From contig CAMBUH010000003.1 of NCBI GenBank assembly GCA_945870985.1, forward strand, positions 1-37,791: a stretch of 37,791 nt of DNA, written 5' to 3'. Positions 10,685-19,195 of the stretch are shown one piece after another (the first letter of the stretch is position 1; the number at the start of each line of letters is the position of its first letter). A model generated the notes under the pieces. It did no database searches and was not told the origin of the DNA. It was given only the letters and a program-made list of their open reading frames with translations. This stretch comes from Chitinophaga pinensis. Lineage in GTDB: Bacteria; Bacteroidota; Bacteroidia; Chitinophagales; Chitinophagaceae. Both the position numbers and the translations under genes were made by a program.

Positions 10685-11506
10685 TCAGCGATCTGTGGTG
10701 ATATTTTTATTAAAGGGGATGCCTAGTTGATAGCCCATGTTCTCGTCGGCGCTGTTGTCTAATACATCCAATCCGAATTTAATTTGATCCATTGGGGTAT
10801 AGTGGTAGGTGCCAAATAGCCGATCCCAGATGGAAAAAATGTTTCCATAGTTGGTATCGGTTTCTGGTCTTTTGTAATGATGATGAATTTTGTGCATGTT
10901 CGGTGAAACTAGCACCCAGCTAATGGCTTTATCTAGTTTTTCGGGTAGCCGGATATTGGCATGATTGAATTGGGTGAGCACTACGCTCAGGCTCTGATAC
11001 ATCATAACTAACCAGATGGGGGTACCGAGTAACAGAACGCCTATAAGGGTAAAGATAAATCGGAATACACTTTCGCCGGGATGGTGGCGATTGGCTGTAG
11101 TGGTATCAACATGTGTATCGGCATGGTGAACCATGTGAAACTTCCACATCCATTTTACTTTATGTTCGATGTAATGAATAAACCAGGCGCCTACCAAATC
11201 TAATAGCAGCAGGCCTGCTATCATAAAAAGCCAATTAGGAAGCGCTACCAAGTAAAGCAGGCCAAAGTGCTTTTGCGCTACATAGTCTCCTGCTTTTACC
11301 AATAGAAATGCCAGGGTAAAATTCACTAGGATGGTGGTGAAGGTGAAGAACAGGTTTACGCCTGCATGCTTCCATTTATGATAAGAGAAGCTAAAAAGGG
11401 GTATAGCCGATTCGGCCATCCAAAAAATACTGATCCCGCCTGCCAGTATCAATGCGCGATGCAGGCTAGAGATGGTTGTAAAGTAGTGTATAATCTGATC
11501 AATCAT
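10685..11506 (-). CDS. Sterol desaturase / fatty acid hydroxylase family protein
   Basis: Histidine clusters HYIEHKVKWMWKFHMVHH, NRHHPGE, HKIHHHYKRPETDTNYGN; several TM segments. Start may be 11506 or 11527. Confidence 0.88.
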   Translation of the reverse strand: MIDQIIHYFTTISSLHRALILAGGISIFWMAESAIPLFSFSYHKWKHAGVNLFFTFTTILVNFTLAFLLVKAGDYVAQKHFGLLYLVALPNWLFMIAGLLLLDLVGAWFIHYIEHKVKWMWKFHMVHHADTHVDTTTANRHHPGESVFRFIFTLIGVLLLGTPIWLVMMYQSLSVVLTQFNHANIRLPEKLDKAISWVLVSPNMHKIHHHYKRPETDTNYGNIFSIWDRLFGTYHYTPMDQIKFGLDVLDNSADENMGYQLGIPFNKNITTDR

Positions 11507-11695
11507 AACAGAATAATGTGAACACAAGGTACGAACAAAGCTGATTCTGATTCGGTCTGTTTAACTTTTACGGCGAAACAAAAATCTGTGTATCGCGCGC
11601 AAAACCACAAATATGCGGCTTAAGTAAAGGGGTTTTCCGGTGAGGTTGGTTTTTTTGGAAAAATTCCTTAATCATTTGAATTAGTGGGCATAAAA

Positions 11696-11720
11696 AAATC
11701 GGGAGGTTGGCTCCCGATTT
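11696..11720 (-). terminator. Intrinsic terminator downstream of dnaN
   Basis: Perfect 10-bp stem AAATCGGGAG/CTCCCGATTT with 5-nt loop. On the minus strand the stem runs into TTTTTTTA. Confidence 0.9.
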
Positions 11721-11741
11721 GTAAACAAATAATTTAATATA

Positions 11742-12857
11742 TTAGCTGTTCAGCATCAGCGGCATAACGAGCATAAGCAAGTCTTCTCCCTCGGCTTGTT
11801 CGGAGGGTTTGATAAGTCCGGCTTTAGAGGGGGTAGAAAGTTCGAGGCGAACTTCTTCTGTTTCGGCAGCGTTAAGCATTTCTATCATGAACTTGGCATT
11901 GAAGGCGATTTGCATGTCTTCTCCGTTGTATTGACAACTCATGTGTTCGTTTCCTTCGAAGCTAAAATCAACATCCTGCGCGGCCATTTGTAGTTCGTTG
12001 CCGGTGATGCTAAGAGCTACTTGGTTGGTGCTTTTATTGCTGAACACATTTATCCGGCGCAAGGCATTTTGAAAATCTGTTTTATTTACAGATAGGTGAT
12101 ACGGGTTGTCGGCGGGTATCACCACTTTATAGTCGGGGAAGCGGGCGTCTATGAGTCGGCAAATCATTTGGGTTTCGCCATGACTAACAAATAGGTGGTT
12201 GCTATTGTAGCTGATATTCAGGGGTTCGTCGTTGGCTGGAAGTGCATTTTTAAGTAGGTTCAGCGGCTTTTTAGGAACGATAAAGGAGTCGTTTTTGGTT
12301 GCACCTGTATCTGTTCTTTTGTAGCGAACCAAACGGTGAGCGTCGGTGGCTACAAACTGAATGCTCTTAGGAGTAAGCTCAAAAAACACGCCCGTCATCG
12401 CTGGCCGCAGGTCGTCGCTGCTAACAGCAAACAGCGTTTTGTTGATTGCGGTAAGTAGGGCGTTGCTCGTCATGGTAAAACTGGTAGTATCATCTGCCGC
12501 AGGCTCTTTGGGAAAATTGTCGGGGTTTTCTCCCATCACTTTATATTTACCATTATCGCTGGTAATTTCAACGGAAAAATTTTTATCGATATTGAAAGTG
12601 AGTGGTTGATCGGCGATATTTTTTAATGAGTCGACTAATATTTTGGCAGGGATACAAACCTTTCCATTGGTTTTACTTTCTACATCCATCTGCACCCGCA
12701 TAACGGTTTCGAGGTCGGTAGCTACCACGGTAAGTTTTTTGTCTTGAATTTCGAAAAGAAAGTCTTCTAATATGGGCAATACGGTATTGGTATTGATAAC
12801 GCCGCTGATTTGTTGGAGGTGTTTTAGCAGGCTGGAAGAGGAGACGATGAATTTCAT
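11742..12857 (-). CDS. dnaN: DNA polymerase III subunit beta (sliding clamp)
   Basis: MKFIVSSSSLLKHLQQISGVI, LEDFLFEI, SDDLRPAMTGVFFEL, FVATDAHRLV, C-terminal LVMPLML. Confidence 0.97.
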   Translation of the reverse strand: MKFIVSSSSLLKHLQQISGVINTNTVLPILEDFLFEIQDKKLTVVATDLETVMRVQMDVESKTNGKVCIPAKILVDSLKNIADQPLTFNIDKNFSVEITSDNGKYKVMGENPDNFPKEPAADDTTSFTMTSNALLTAINKTLFAVSSDDLRPAMTGVFFELTPKSIQFVATDAHRLVRYKRTDTGATKNDSFIVPKKPLNLLKNALPANDEPLNISYNSNHLFVSHGETQMICRLIDARFPDYKVVIPADNPYHLSVNKTDFQNALRRINVFSNKSTNQVALSITGNELQMAAQDVDFSFEGNEHMSCQYNGEDMQIAFNAKFMIEMLNAAETEEVRLELSTPSKAGLIKPSEQAEGEDLLMLVMPLMLNS

Positions 12858-12879
12858 TCTTTCTGATTTAGATTGGGAA

Positions 12880-12887
12880 CAAACCTA
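12880..12887 (-). promoter_or_regulatory. Bacteroidota -7 box (TAGGTTTG) of dnaN
   Basis: CAAACCTA on plus strand, 22 nt before the dnaN ATG. Confidence 0.45.
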
Positions 12888-13041
12888 CTGCAAATTGTTA
12901 ACATTTTATCGGAGTTTTATACCCAATTTTAAGCAAACAGATTGATTGTGAAAAGAAGGGAAGCGTATGTGGATTAAATGTTTGTCCCCCTGATTATTTA
13001 AGTTGCCGGGGTATGAGTAACTTGCCAGTTAATATTGGCAT

Positions 13042-13518
13042 ATGTTGCTTATAGGAGAAGAAGAAAAGATACTGGCTAAGTTGAAGCGATTTTGTGCTTA
13101 TCGTGAACGTTGTTGCAGAGAAGTTCAGCAAAAATTACAAGGGTTAGGGGTGCCCGGGGGGCTGATAGGTGGTTTTGTACAAACCCTGCAGGCGGAAGGC
13201 TACATCCACGAAGAGCGATTTGCTCGTTTGTTTGCGGGAGGACATTTTCGGCAGAAAAAATGGGGAAAGCGCAAGATTGTGGCAGCCTTGCGGCAAAAGG
13301 GAATAGCAGATATCCATATTCGAATGGGGTTGCAGGAGATTAATGCCACCGAATACTTGCAAGTGTTGCACCGGCTAACTGAAAAAACCTGGAAACAGTA
13401 TACCCGGGAGGATAAAGATAAGCGGATAACAAAGGTTCGGGCCTCCTTGATGCGAAAGGGCTTTGAGCCGGAGTTGGTTAGCAGGGCCGTTACCCAATTA
13501 GCGAACAGCGCGAAATAG
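13042..13518 (+). CDS. recX: RecX family regulatory protein
   Basis: RFCAYRERCCREVQQKL, EGYIHEERFARLFAGGHFRQKKWGKRKIVAALRQKGI. Confidence 0.88.
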   Translation: MLLIGEEEKILAKLKRFCAYRERCCREVQQKLQGLGVPGGLIGGFVQTLQAEGYIHEERFARLFAGGHFRQKKWGKRKIVAALRQKGIADIHIRMGLQEINATEYLQVLHRLTEKTWKQYTREDKDKRITKVRASLMRKGFEPELVSRAVTQLANSAK

Positions 13519-13570
13519 TTGCCAGCGATACTGAAAATTAGCAGTAATATTATCTAACAAAACGGCACAT

Positions 13571-14377
13571 ATGTCCCGATTACATTGTACACTTCTTCAG
13601 GCTGATTTGATTTGGGAAAACAAGGAAGCGAATTTGCAAAAGCTGGAATCAATGATTGCGGGAATTGTTGGTGCAAAAGAACTCGTGATTTTACCGGAGA
13701 TGTTTAATACTGGATTTAGTTTGCGCCCAGAGTTATTTGGGGAAACAATGGAGGGGCCGTCGGTTAGTTGGATGAAGCAGATGGCGCAGCAATATCGGAT
13801 AATATTAGCGGGCAGCTTGATGATTACTGAATCGGGAAAGCATTATAACCGACTGATATGGATGCAGCCGGATGGTAGATATGCACAATACGATAAGCGG
13901 CACCGGTTTGCCTATGCCGGCGAAAACGAGCATTTTACTGCTGGCGATCATCGGCTTATAACGCAGGCGAATGGATTTAAAATTCATTGGCAGGTTTGCT
14001 ATGATCTTAGGTTTCCGGTGTGGGCTAGGCAGCAATCATCCGAAACGCCCGAATACGATGTGTTGGTTTATGTTGCCAACTGGCCGGAGAGAAGGAGCCA
14101 TGCCTGGAAATCATTGCTGATAGCTCGGGCAATAGAAAATCAATGTTATGTGATTGGGGTAAACAGGGTGGGAGAAGACGGAAAGGGGATTGCACATAGT
14201 GGAGACAGTATGGTGGTTGATCCCCTCGGACAAGTATTGTTGCAGCTCTCAAATGGGGAGGCGGTAGAGACGGTGGCAATCAGCAAGCAGGAGCTGGAAC
14301 AGGCGAGAAGCCTTTTCCCTTTCTGGAAAGACGCAGATAGTTTCACGATTTTACAGTCAAACGATTTAGATGAGTAA
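13571..14377 (+). CDS. Nitrilase-family amidohydrolase (omega-amidase YafV-like)
   Basis: Catalytic E/K/C context: LVILPEMFNTGFS, YDKRHRFAYAGE, VCYDLRFPVWAR. Confidence 0.9.
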   Translation: MSRLHCTLLQADLIWENKEANLQKLESMIAGIVGAKELVILPEMFNTGFSLRPELFGETMEGPSVSWMKQMAQQYRIILAGSLMITESGKHYNRLIWMQPDGRYAQYDKRHRFAYAGENEHFTAGDHRLITQANGFKIHWQVCYDLRFPVWARQQSSETPEYDVLVYVANWPERRSHAWKSLLIARAIENQCYVIGVNRVGEDGKGIAHSGDSMVVDPLGQVLLQLSNGEAVETVAISKQELEQARSLFPFWKDADSFTILQSNDLDE

Positions 14378-15467
14378 TAACAAAAAATCTTTATTTGTAC
14401 AAAATCTTTTCAACGGCCAAGAGTGGTTGCGAATGGTAGAAGTGGAGCTGGAGGGGAGCCTGGTGCAAAATATTAAGCCAGCAGCTGCTCAGCTCGGCAC
14501 AAGTTGGATACCGGTGTTGGCCCCAGCATTTATTGACTTGCAGTTATATGGAGCGGAGGGCCGATTGCTTTCTGTGTATCCGGATGCGGAAACAATTCAT
14601 GCAATACGAAGATCTTGTGAGGCTGGTGGTGCCACGCATTTTCAGCCAACGGTTGCCACCAATTCGCTGGAAGTTTTTAAGAGTTGTATAGAAGCGGTTC
14701 GTGCTTATTGGAAAGAAGGTGGCAAAGGGTGTTTGGGTTTGCATGTAGAAGGGCCCTGGATTCACCCCGCTAAAAAAGGCGCACATCTGGAAGGGTTTAT
14801 TGTGAGGGGAACAATGGAAAGGGCGGCTGAATTATTAGAGGCGGGAAAGGGGGTTATATCTATGATAACCTTGGCACCTGACTGTTGCGATAAAGGGGTG
14901 GTGGAAATGATACAATCTGCGGGCATTGTGGTATCTGCGGGGCATAGCAACGCAACATATCATGAGGCTGTTGCTGCATTTAAACAGGGTATTCCCGTTG
15001 CCACCCATTTGTATAATGCGATGAGTCCACTTCAACACAGAGCGCCGGGCTTGGTAGGCGCAGTATTAGATCATTCGGAAGTGATGGCAAGTATAATTCC
15101 CGATGGACATCACGTTGACTTTGCTGCGATTCGCATTGCACAAAAAATAATGGGCAGGCGATTGTTTATGATTACTGATGCGGTTACCGATACGGATTCG
15201 GGGCCCTACCAACACCAGCTGGCTGGGGACAAATACGAGTCTTCAGGTATACTTAGCGGGTCTATGATAAATATGGCAGAGGGGGTACGGAATCTAATTC
15301 AGCAAGTGGGGATAGCAGCAGAAGATGCTTTACGAATGGCTTCGCTGTATCCGGCTTCGCTAATGAAGGGGATGGGGGTAACAGGAAGGATTGAGGTGGG
15401 AGGGGTTATGAATGGGGTGATGATGGATGAGGAATGGGGGGTATTGGGCCACTTGCGCGCCAAGTAG
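14370..15467 (+). CDS. nagA: N-acetylglucosamine-6-phosphate deacetylase
   Basis: PAFIDLQLYGAEG, GLHVEGPWIHPAKKGAH, SAGHSNATY, THLYNAMSPLQHRAPGLVGA, ITDAV. Overlaps upstream CDS by 8 bp. Confidence 0.9.
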   Translation: MSNNKKSLFVQNLFNGQEWLRMVEVELEGSLVQNIKPAAAQLGTSWIPVLAPAFIDLQLYGAEGRLLSVYPDAETIHAIRRSCEAGGATHFQPTVATNSLEVFKSCIEAVRAYWKEGGKGCLGLHVEGPWIHPAKKGAHLEGFIVRGTMERAAELLEAGKGVISMITLAPDCCDKGVVEMIQSAGIVVSAGHSNATYHEAVAAFKQGIPVATHLYNAMSPLQHRAPGLVGAVLDHSEVMASIIPDGHHVDFAAIRIAQKIMGRRLFMITDAVTDTDSGPYQHQLAGDKYESSGILSGSMINMAEGVRNLIQQVGIAAEDALRMASLYPASLMKGMGVTGRIEVGGVMNGVMMDEEWGVLGHLRAK

Positions 15468-15492
15468 TTACTTGCTAAAAAAAACAATATTG

Positions 15493-15541
15493 GCTTTTGG
15501 AAAGTTCTGAACTTTTGGAAAGTTCAGAACTTTCCAAAAGC
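15493..15541. repeat. Perfect 21-bp inverted repeat with 7-nt loop, containing an 18-nt tandem duplication
   Basis: GCTTTTGGAAAGTTCTGAACT / TTTGGAA / AGTTCAGAACTTTCCAAAAGC. Confidence 0.95.
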
Positions 15542-15570
15542 TATAAAAACCATGCCAGGTTCATTTTTCT

Positions 15571-15605
15571 TACCCCGTATTTTATATCAGTAAAAATACG
15601 GGGTA
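15571..15605. repeat. Perfect 13-bp inverted repeat with 9-nt loop
   Basis: TACCCCGTATTTT / ATATCAGTA / AAAATACGGGGTA. Confidence 0.95.
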
Positions 15606-15755
15606 TAAATTTCATTGAACGGATGCTCCAATATAATCCCACTTCGTAACTCCTGGCCAGTTTTTCCTAGATATAGGATTCAACTAATTTGCCCTAGTAA
15701 GGGGCAACAGGATATCGAAGAAGCAAATGTAAAGGGAAGGTGCGGAAAAAAAAAG

Positions 15756-17231
15756 CTATCGCTGTATGAGCGACTTAATTTTTTCCATTTTCAGATCTAC
15801 CCCGCGCTCAATGGCTGCCGAGGAAGGTGGCACATAAATATCGGGAAGCACGCCCCCGCCTTTTGGCCGATTTTTATTGATTACCAGCCGATAAAGAGGA
15901 AGCGTAACCCGCAATCTGGAGTTGGGTAAAGTACAATATGTTATCAGCATTGCCGAGTTGCCATAGTATCCTCCTCCCGTTTCCTCGCCCACCAATTTTA
16001 CATTTTGTTGACCTTTCAATTCACCCAAAAAGAGCGTGGTAGCAGAAAAACTATATCCGCCTTGCACCAAATACACTTTCCCATTAAAATGATTTTTTTT
16101 AATGGGCTCCCATTGTTTTGTTTCAAACCGCGTAAAATGGTATTTCCCATCATCCATCTTCTTTCCACTGAATAAAAGCCCTAGGGAATAAATCCATGCA
16201 CTGTTAATATATCTGCGATTGGATAGCCCCCTATTATTTCTCACAACACTATCTGCTACCTTAAAGCGATGATCGCTAATGTATCGGGTGAGCAAGGTGC
16301 TATTGCTAACCTTGCCTCCGCCATTGGTGCGCAAATCAATCACCAGATTTTCGGCACCCGCTTTTTTTATTTTTCTAAAGCTGCCTCTGATAAATCTGCC
16401 AGTACCCGAACCCGAAAAACTTCCCAGCCGCATAAAAGCCGTTCGCATAAGGGTGTCAATCTGTAACATTCTTTTTTCGGCTTTTTGAATTTTTCTGATT
16501 TCTTTTTTGGAGGGGAGTTTGATGCCCGGATTCTTTTTGATAGAGTCTTTTGTTAAGGAGGCAAGTGCTGAAGCACTCACATTGGCAATTAGTGTATCAA
16601 CCCGCTTACCAGACCTGTTCAAAAAGGAGATGGCATATAAACTATCTAAGCCCAGCACGTTTTTATAAAAGGTGCCAAAGTTGCCACTGATTTGCTGAGT
16701 GGCATATTGGTTTCCAGGACCATCACCACTAATGAACTGCGAGAAAGTATCAACAAACTGACGGCCACTCAGCTGATTAATCTGTAAAATTTTGGTGCCC
16801 CTCACAAATATTGAATCCCTGGGTCGAAGACTATTGATTACTACCATACTATCGTCCCACACTTTAATATTCAGCGGAAATCGAAATTTAGAAAGGCGGG
16901 AGTATTTTTTTGTAAACGATTTTGAATTGCGAACGGCGGTATGCCCGCATTGTAATTTGCTCACATAGGCAGCTACCGTATTTCTGAAAGACACTTCATT
17001 CATTGAGTCTTTTACTTGATCTATTGCTGACCTAAAAAAACTATCAAGGGTTTGCTGGGGTGTATACCAATACATAGAAGGGTGATTCGCTTCCAGTATT
17101 TTTTTAAGCAGCTGTAAATCTTCGCGCAAAAGCGATGCGGCCTGTTTGGGTAATTTTGGGGCAAGCCCTTGAGCAGAAGCCCCCCACGATATAAGCCACA
17201 GCCCCACTAGGAAAAGCACTTTTCTTGCCAT
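15756..17231 (-). CDS. Secreted S41-family peptidase
   Basis: Signal peptide MARKVLFLVGLWLISWGASAQG; AENLVIDLRTNGGG, GGYSFSATTLF, EETGGGYYGNSA. Confidence 0.88.
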   Translation of the reverse strand: MARKVLFLVGLWLISWGASAQGLAPKLPKQAASLLREDLQLLKKILEANHPSMYWYTPQQTLDSFFRSAIDQVKDSMNEVSFRNTVAAYVSKLQCGHTAVRNSKSFTKKYSRLSKFRFPLNIKVWDDSMVVINSLRPRDSIFVRGTKILQINQLSGRQFVDTFSQFISGDGPGNQYATQQISGNFGTFYKNVLGLDSLYAISFLNRSGKRVDTLIANVSASALASLTKDSIKKNPGIKLPSKKEIRKIQKAEKRMLQIDTLMRTAFMRLGSFSGSGTGRFIRGSFRKIKKAGAENLVIDLRTNGGGKVSNSTLLTRYISDHRFKVADSVVRNNRGLSNRRYINSAWIYSLGLLFSGKKMDDGKYHFTRFETKQWEPIKKNHFNGKVYLVQGGYSFSATTLFLGELKGQQNVKLVGEETGGGYYGNSAMLITYCTLPNSRLRVTLPLYRLVINKNRPKGGGVLPDIYVPPSSAAIERGVDLKMEKIKSLIQR

Positions 17232-17234
17232 TGC

Positions 17235-18269
17235 CTATCTGGTTTGAAAGGCGTTCCAGCCCTGAGCCGTTAATGGATACTCGTTACCTCCTCGGCTGAT
17301 GAGCTTACAGCCCTCCTCAAGGGTAGTCATATAGCCGATTACACTTATCTCTTCATTTAAAACAATTTTATCATGATCTTCCTGCCGAATGGTAAAAATC
17401 AACTCATAATCCTCGCCGCCATTCAACGCACAGATAGTTGGGTCTAGTCCAAATTTATAGGCAGCTTTACGACTGTCTTCGGAGATAGGTATTTTGTCTT
17501 CATACACCCGGCAGCCAGTGCCACTTTGATTACAGAGATGTAATACTTCACTGCTAATACCATCACTTACATCCATCATAGCAGTTGGTGTAATACCTGC
17601 TTCTTGCAAAAAGTCTACAACCTCTTTGCGGGCCTCCGGTTTTAATAATCGGCCTACGATATAAGATTCGTTTTCGAGGTTAGGCTGAATAGCGTTGTTT
17701 TCTAGAAAAATTTTCTTTTCCCTTTCCATCAGGGTTAGCCCCAGAAACGCACCGCCACAATCGCCACTAACACAAATCAGATTACCTGCTTCCGCCGTGT
17801 TTCTTTTTACAAACTTGTCTGGAGCCACTTCACCAATTGCGGTAACCGAAATGATTAAACCTTTACCAGAAGAGGAAGTGTCGCCCCCTACCAGATCAAC
17901 CCCAAGTTTGTTACAGGCAAGATAGATGCCTTCATACAATTCTGTGAGCGCTTCTACACTAAAGCGATTGCTGATGCCGAGGCTTATAGTAATTTGTGTG
18001 GGTGTTCCATTCATGGCATAGATATCACTCAGGTTCACCATTACGGCTTTGTATCCTAAGTGTTTTAGCGGGGTATAGGTTAAATCAAAGTGAATACCTT
18101 CAATTAGCAAGTCGGTGCTTATAAGGGTTTGCTTGCCAAAATGATCAATCACTGCAGCATCATCTCCCACCCCTAAAATGGTAGAAGCGTTATGTATTTC
18201 TATGTTTTTGGTAAGATGTTCGATGAGGCCAAATTCACCCATGCTGCTTACTTCGGTTCTATTGTTCAT
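17235..18269 (-). CDS. thiL: Thiamine-phosphate kinase
   Basis: GEFGLIEHLT, GVGDDAAVID, STDLLIEGIHFDL, VNLSDIYAMNGTP, DVSDGISSEV, GGEDYELIFT. Confidence 0.96.
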   Translation of the reverse strand: MNNRTEVSSMGEFGLIEHLTKNIEIHNASTILGVGDDAAVIDHFGKQTLISTDLLIEGIHFDLTYTPLKHLGYKAVMVNLSDIYAMNGTPTQITISLGISNRFSVEALTELYEGIYLACNKLGVDLVGGDTSSSGKGLIISVTAIGEVAPDKFVKRNTAEAGNLICVSGDCGGAFLGLTLMEREKKIFLENNAIQPNLENESYIVGRLLKPEARKEVVDFLQEAGITPTAMMDVSDGISSEVLHLCNQSGTGCRVYEDKIPISEDSRKAAYKFGLDPTICALNGGEDYELIFTIRQEDHDKIVLNEEISVIGYMTTLEEGCKLISRGGNEYPLTAQGWNAFQTR

Positions 18270-18292
18270 GCGTACTATTTTGGTGGTTGAAA

Positions 18293-19075
18293 TTAAAGAG
18301 TCACTTCTCCTCCATTAATGATGTGTAAAAGTTCGTTGTGAATTTTTCCGTTGGTGGCCAATAAATGTGGCTGATAGGGAGAGTAGGGATTTCCGGCAAA
18401 GTCAGAAACCATTCCACCGGCTTCTTCTACCATTAAAAATCCCGCAGCACTGTCCCATGCCTGAAGTTTATGTTCGTAAAACCCATCAAATCTTCCCGCA
18501 GCCACCCAGCAAAGATCAATCGCCGCACTTCCCAATCTGCGAACCGGAATTCCTTTTCTGATTAGTTTTTCAAATATTTGCAGCGGACCATTGGGAGCAT
18601 CCAGATAAGTGTAAGGGAACCCAGTTACTAGGCAGCTTGATCCTACTTTTTCTTTACTGCTTACGCTGATTTTATGATCATTTAGGGAAGCACCCCATCC
18701 TTTTTGTGCGAAAAAAAATTCTTTCATAAAAGGATTATATACAGCTCCCATGATCATTTTTCCATCCTGCTCTAACCCGATACTTACACAGCAAAGGGGA
18801 ATGCCGTTTGCAAAATTTACGGTTCCGTCAATCGGATCAATAATCCACTTATAGGTAGAATCCTGAATTATCTCTCCGGCTTCCTCGCTTAATAAAAAAT
18901 GATCGGGAAAATTTTTGCGGATTACATCAAAAATGGCATTTTCTGCTGCATGGTCTGCTTCGGTAACTAAGTTATTGATACCTTCTTTATTACTGATAAC
19001 AAACTGTCCATTGAAAAAGCGAACCATTTCGGATGCGCCGGCTTCTACGGCAGCTAGTAGGGTTTGTTTAAACAT
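18293..19075 (-). CDS. Inositol monophosphatase family protein
   Basis: VTEADHAAE, WIIDPIDGTVNFANGIPLCCVSIGL, AWDSAAGFLMVEEAGG. Confidence 0.94.
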   Translation of the reverse strand: MFKQTLLAAVEAGASEMVRFFNGQFVISNKEGINNLVTEADHAAENAIFDVIRKNFPDHFLLSEEAGEIIQDSTYKWIIDPIDGTVNFANGIPLCCVSIGLEQDGKMIMGAVYNPFMKEFFFAQKGWGASLNDHKISVSSKEKVGSSCLVTGFPYTYLDAPNGPLQIFEKLIRKGIPVRRLGSAAIDLCWVAAGRFDGFYEHKLQAWDSAAGFLMVEEAGGMVSDFAGNPYSPYQPHLLATNGKIHNELLHIINGGEVTL

Positions 19076-19079
19076 ATTG

Positions 19080-19087
19080 CAAAAGTA
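19080..19087 (-). promoter_or_regulatory. Bacteroidota -7 box (TACTTTTG) 4 nt from the inositol monophosphatase ATG
   Basis: CAAAAGTA on plus strand. Minus strand reads TACTTTTG-CAAT-ATG; TTTC lies 20 nt upstream as a weak -33. Confidence 0.5.
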
Positions 19088-19195
19088 AGGCAGGCAACTA
19101 CCTTCTGGAAATAAAATGCAGGTTCTTACCCTCCTTTAACAGGTTTTTTGTGGGATTGTACTACTTTCAACTTTTGCTAACCATGTTAGGGCCGT

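Noticed and set aside
11568-11675. 35-aa minus-strand ORF MIKEFFQKNQPHRKTPLLKPHICGFARDTQIFVSP between dnaN and the hydroxylase gene
   Set aside because: Short, no hydrophobic or domain pattern, no clear promoter after the dnaN terminator; kept only as a weak possibility.
13023-13040. TGCCA-N8-TGGCA dyad before recX ATG
   Set aside because: Only 5-bp arms; expected by chance and not a known LexA site.
15615-15929. 104-aa plus-strand ORF after nagA
   Set aside because: Runs antisense into the S41 peptidase CDS, composition not protein-like, no promoter; more likely spurious.
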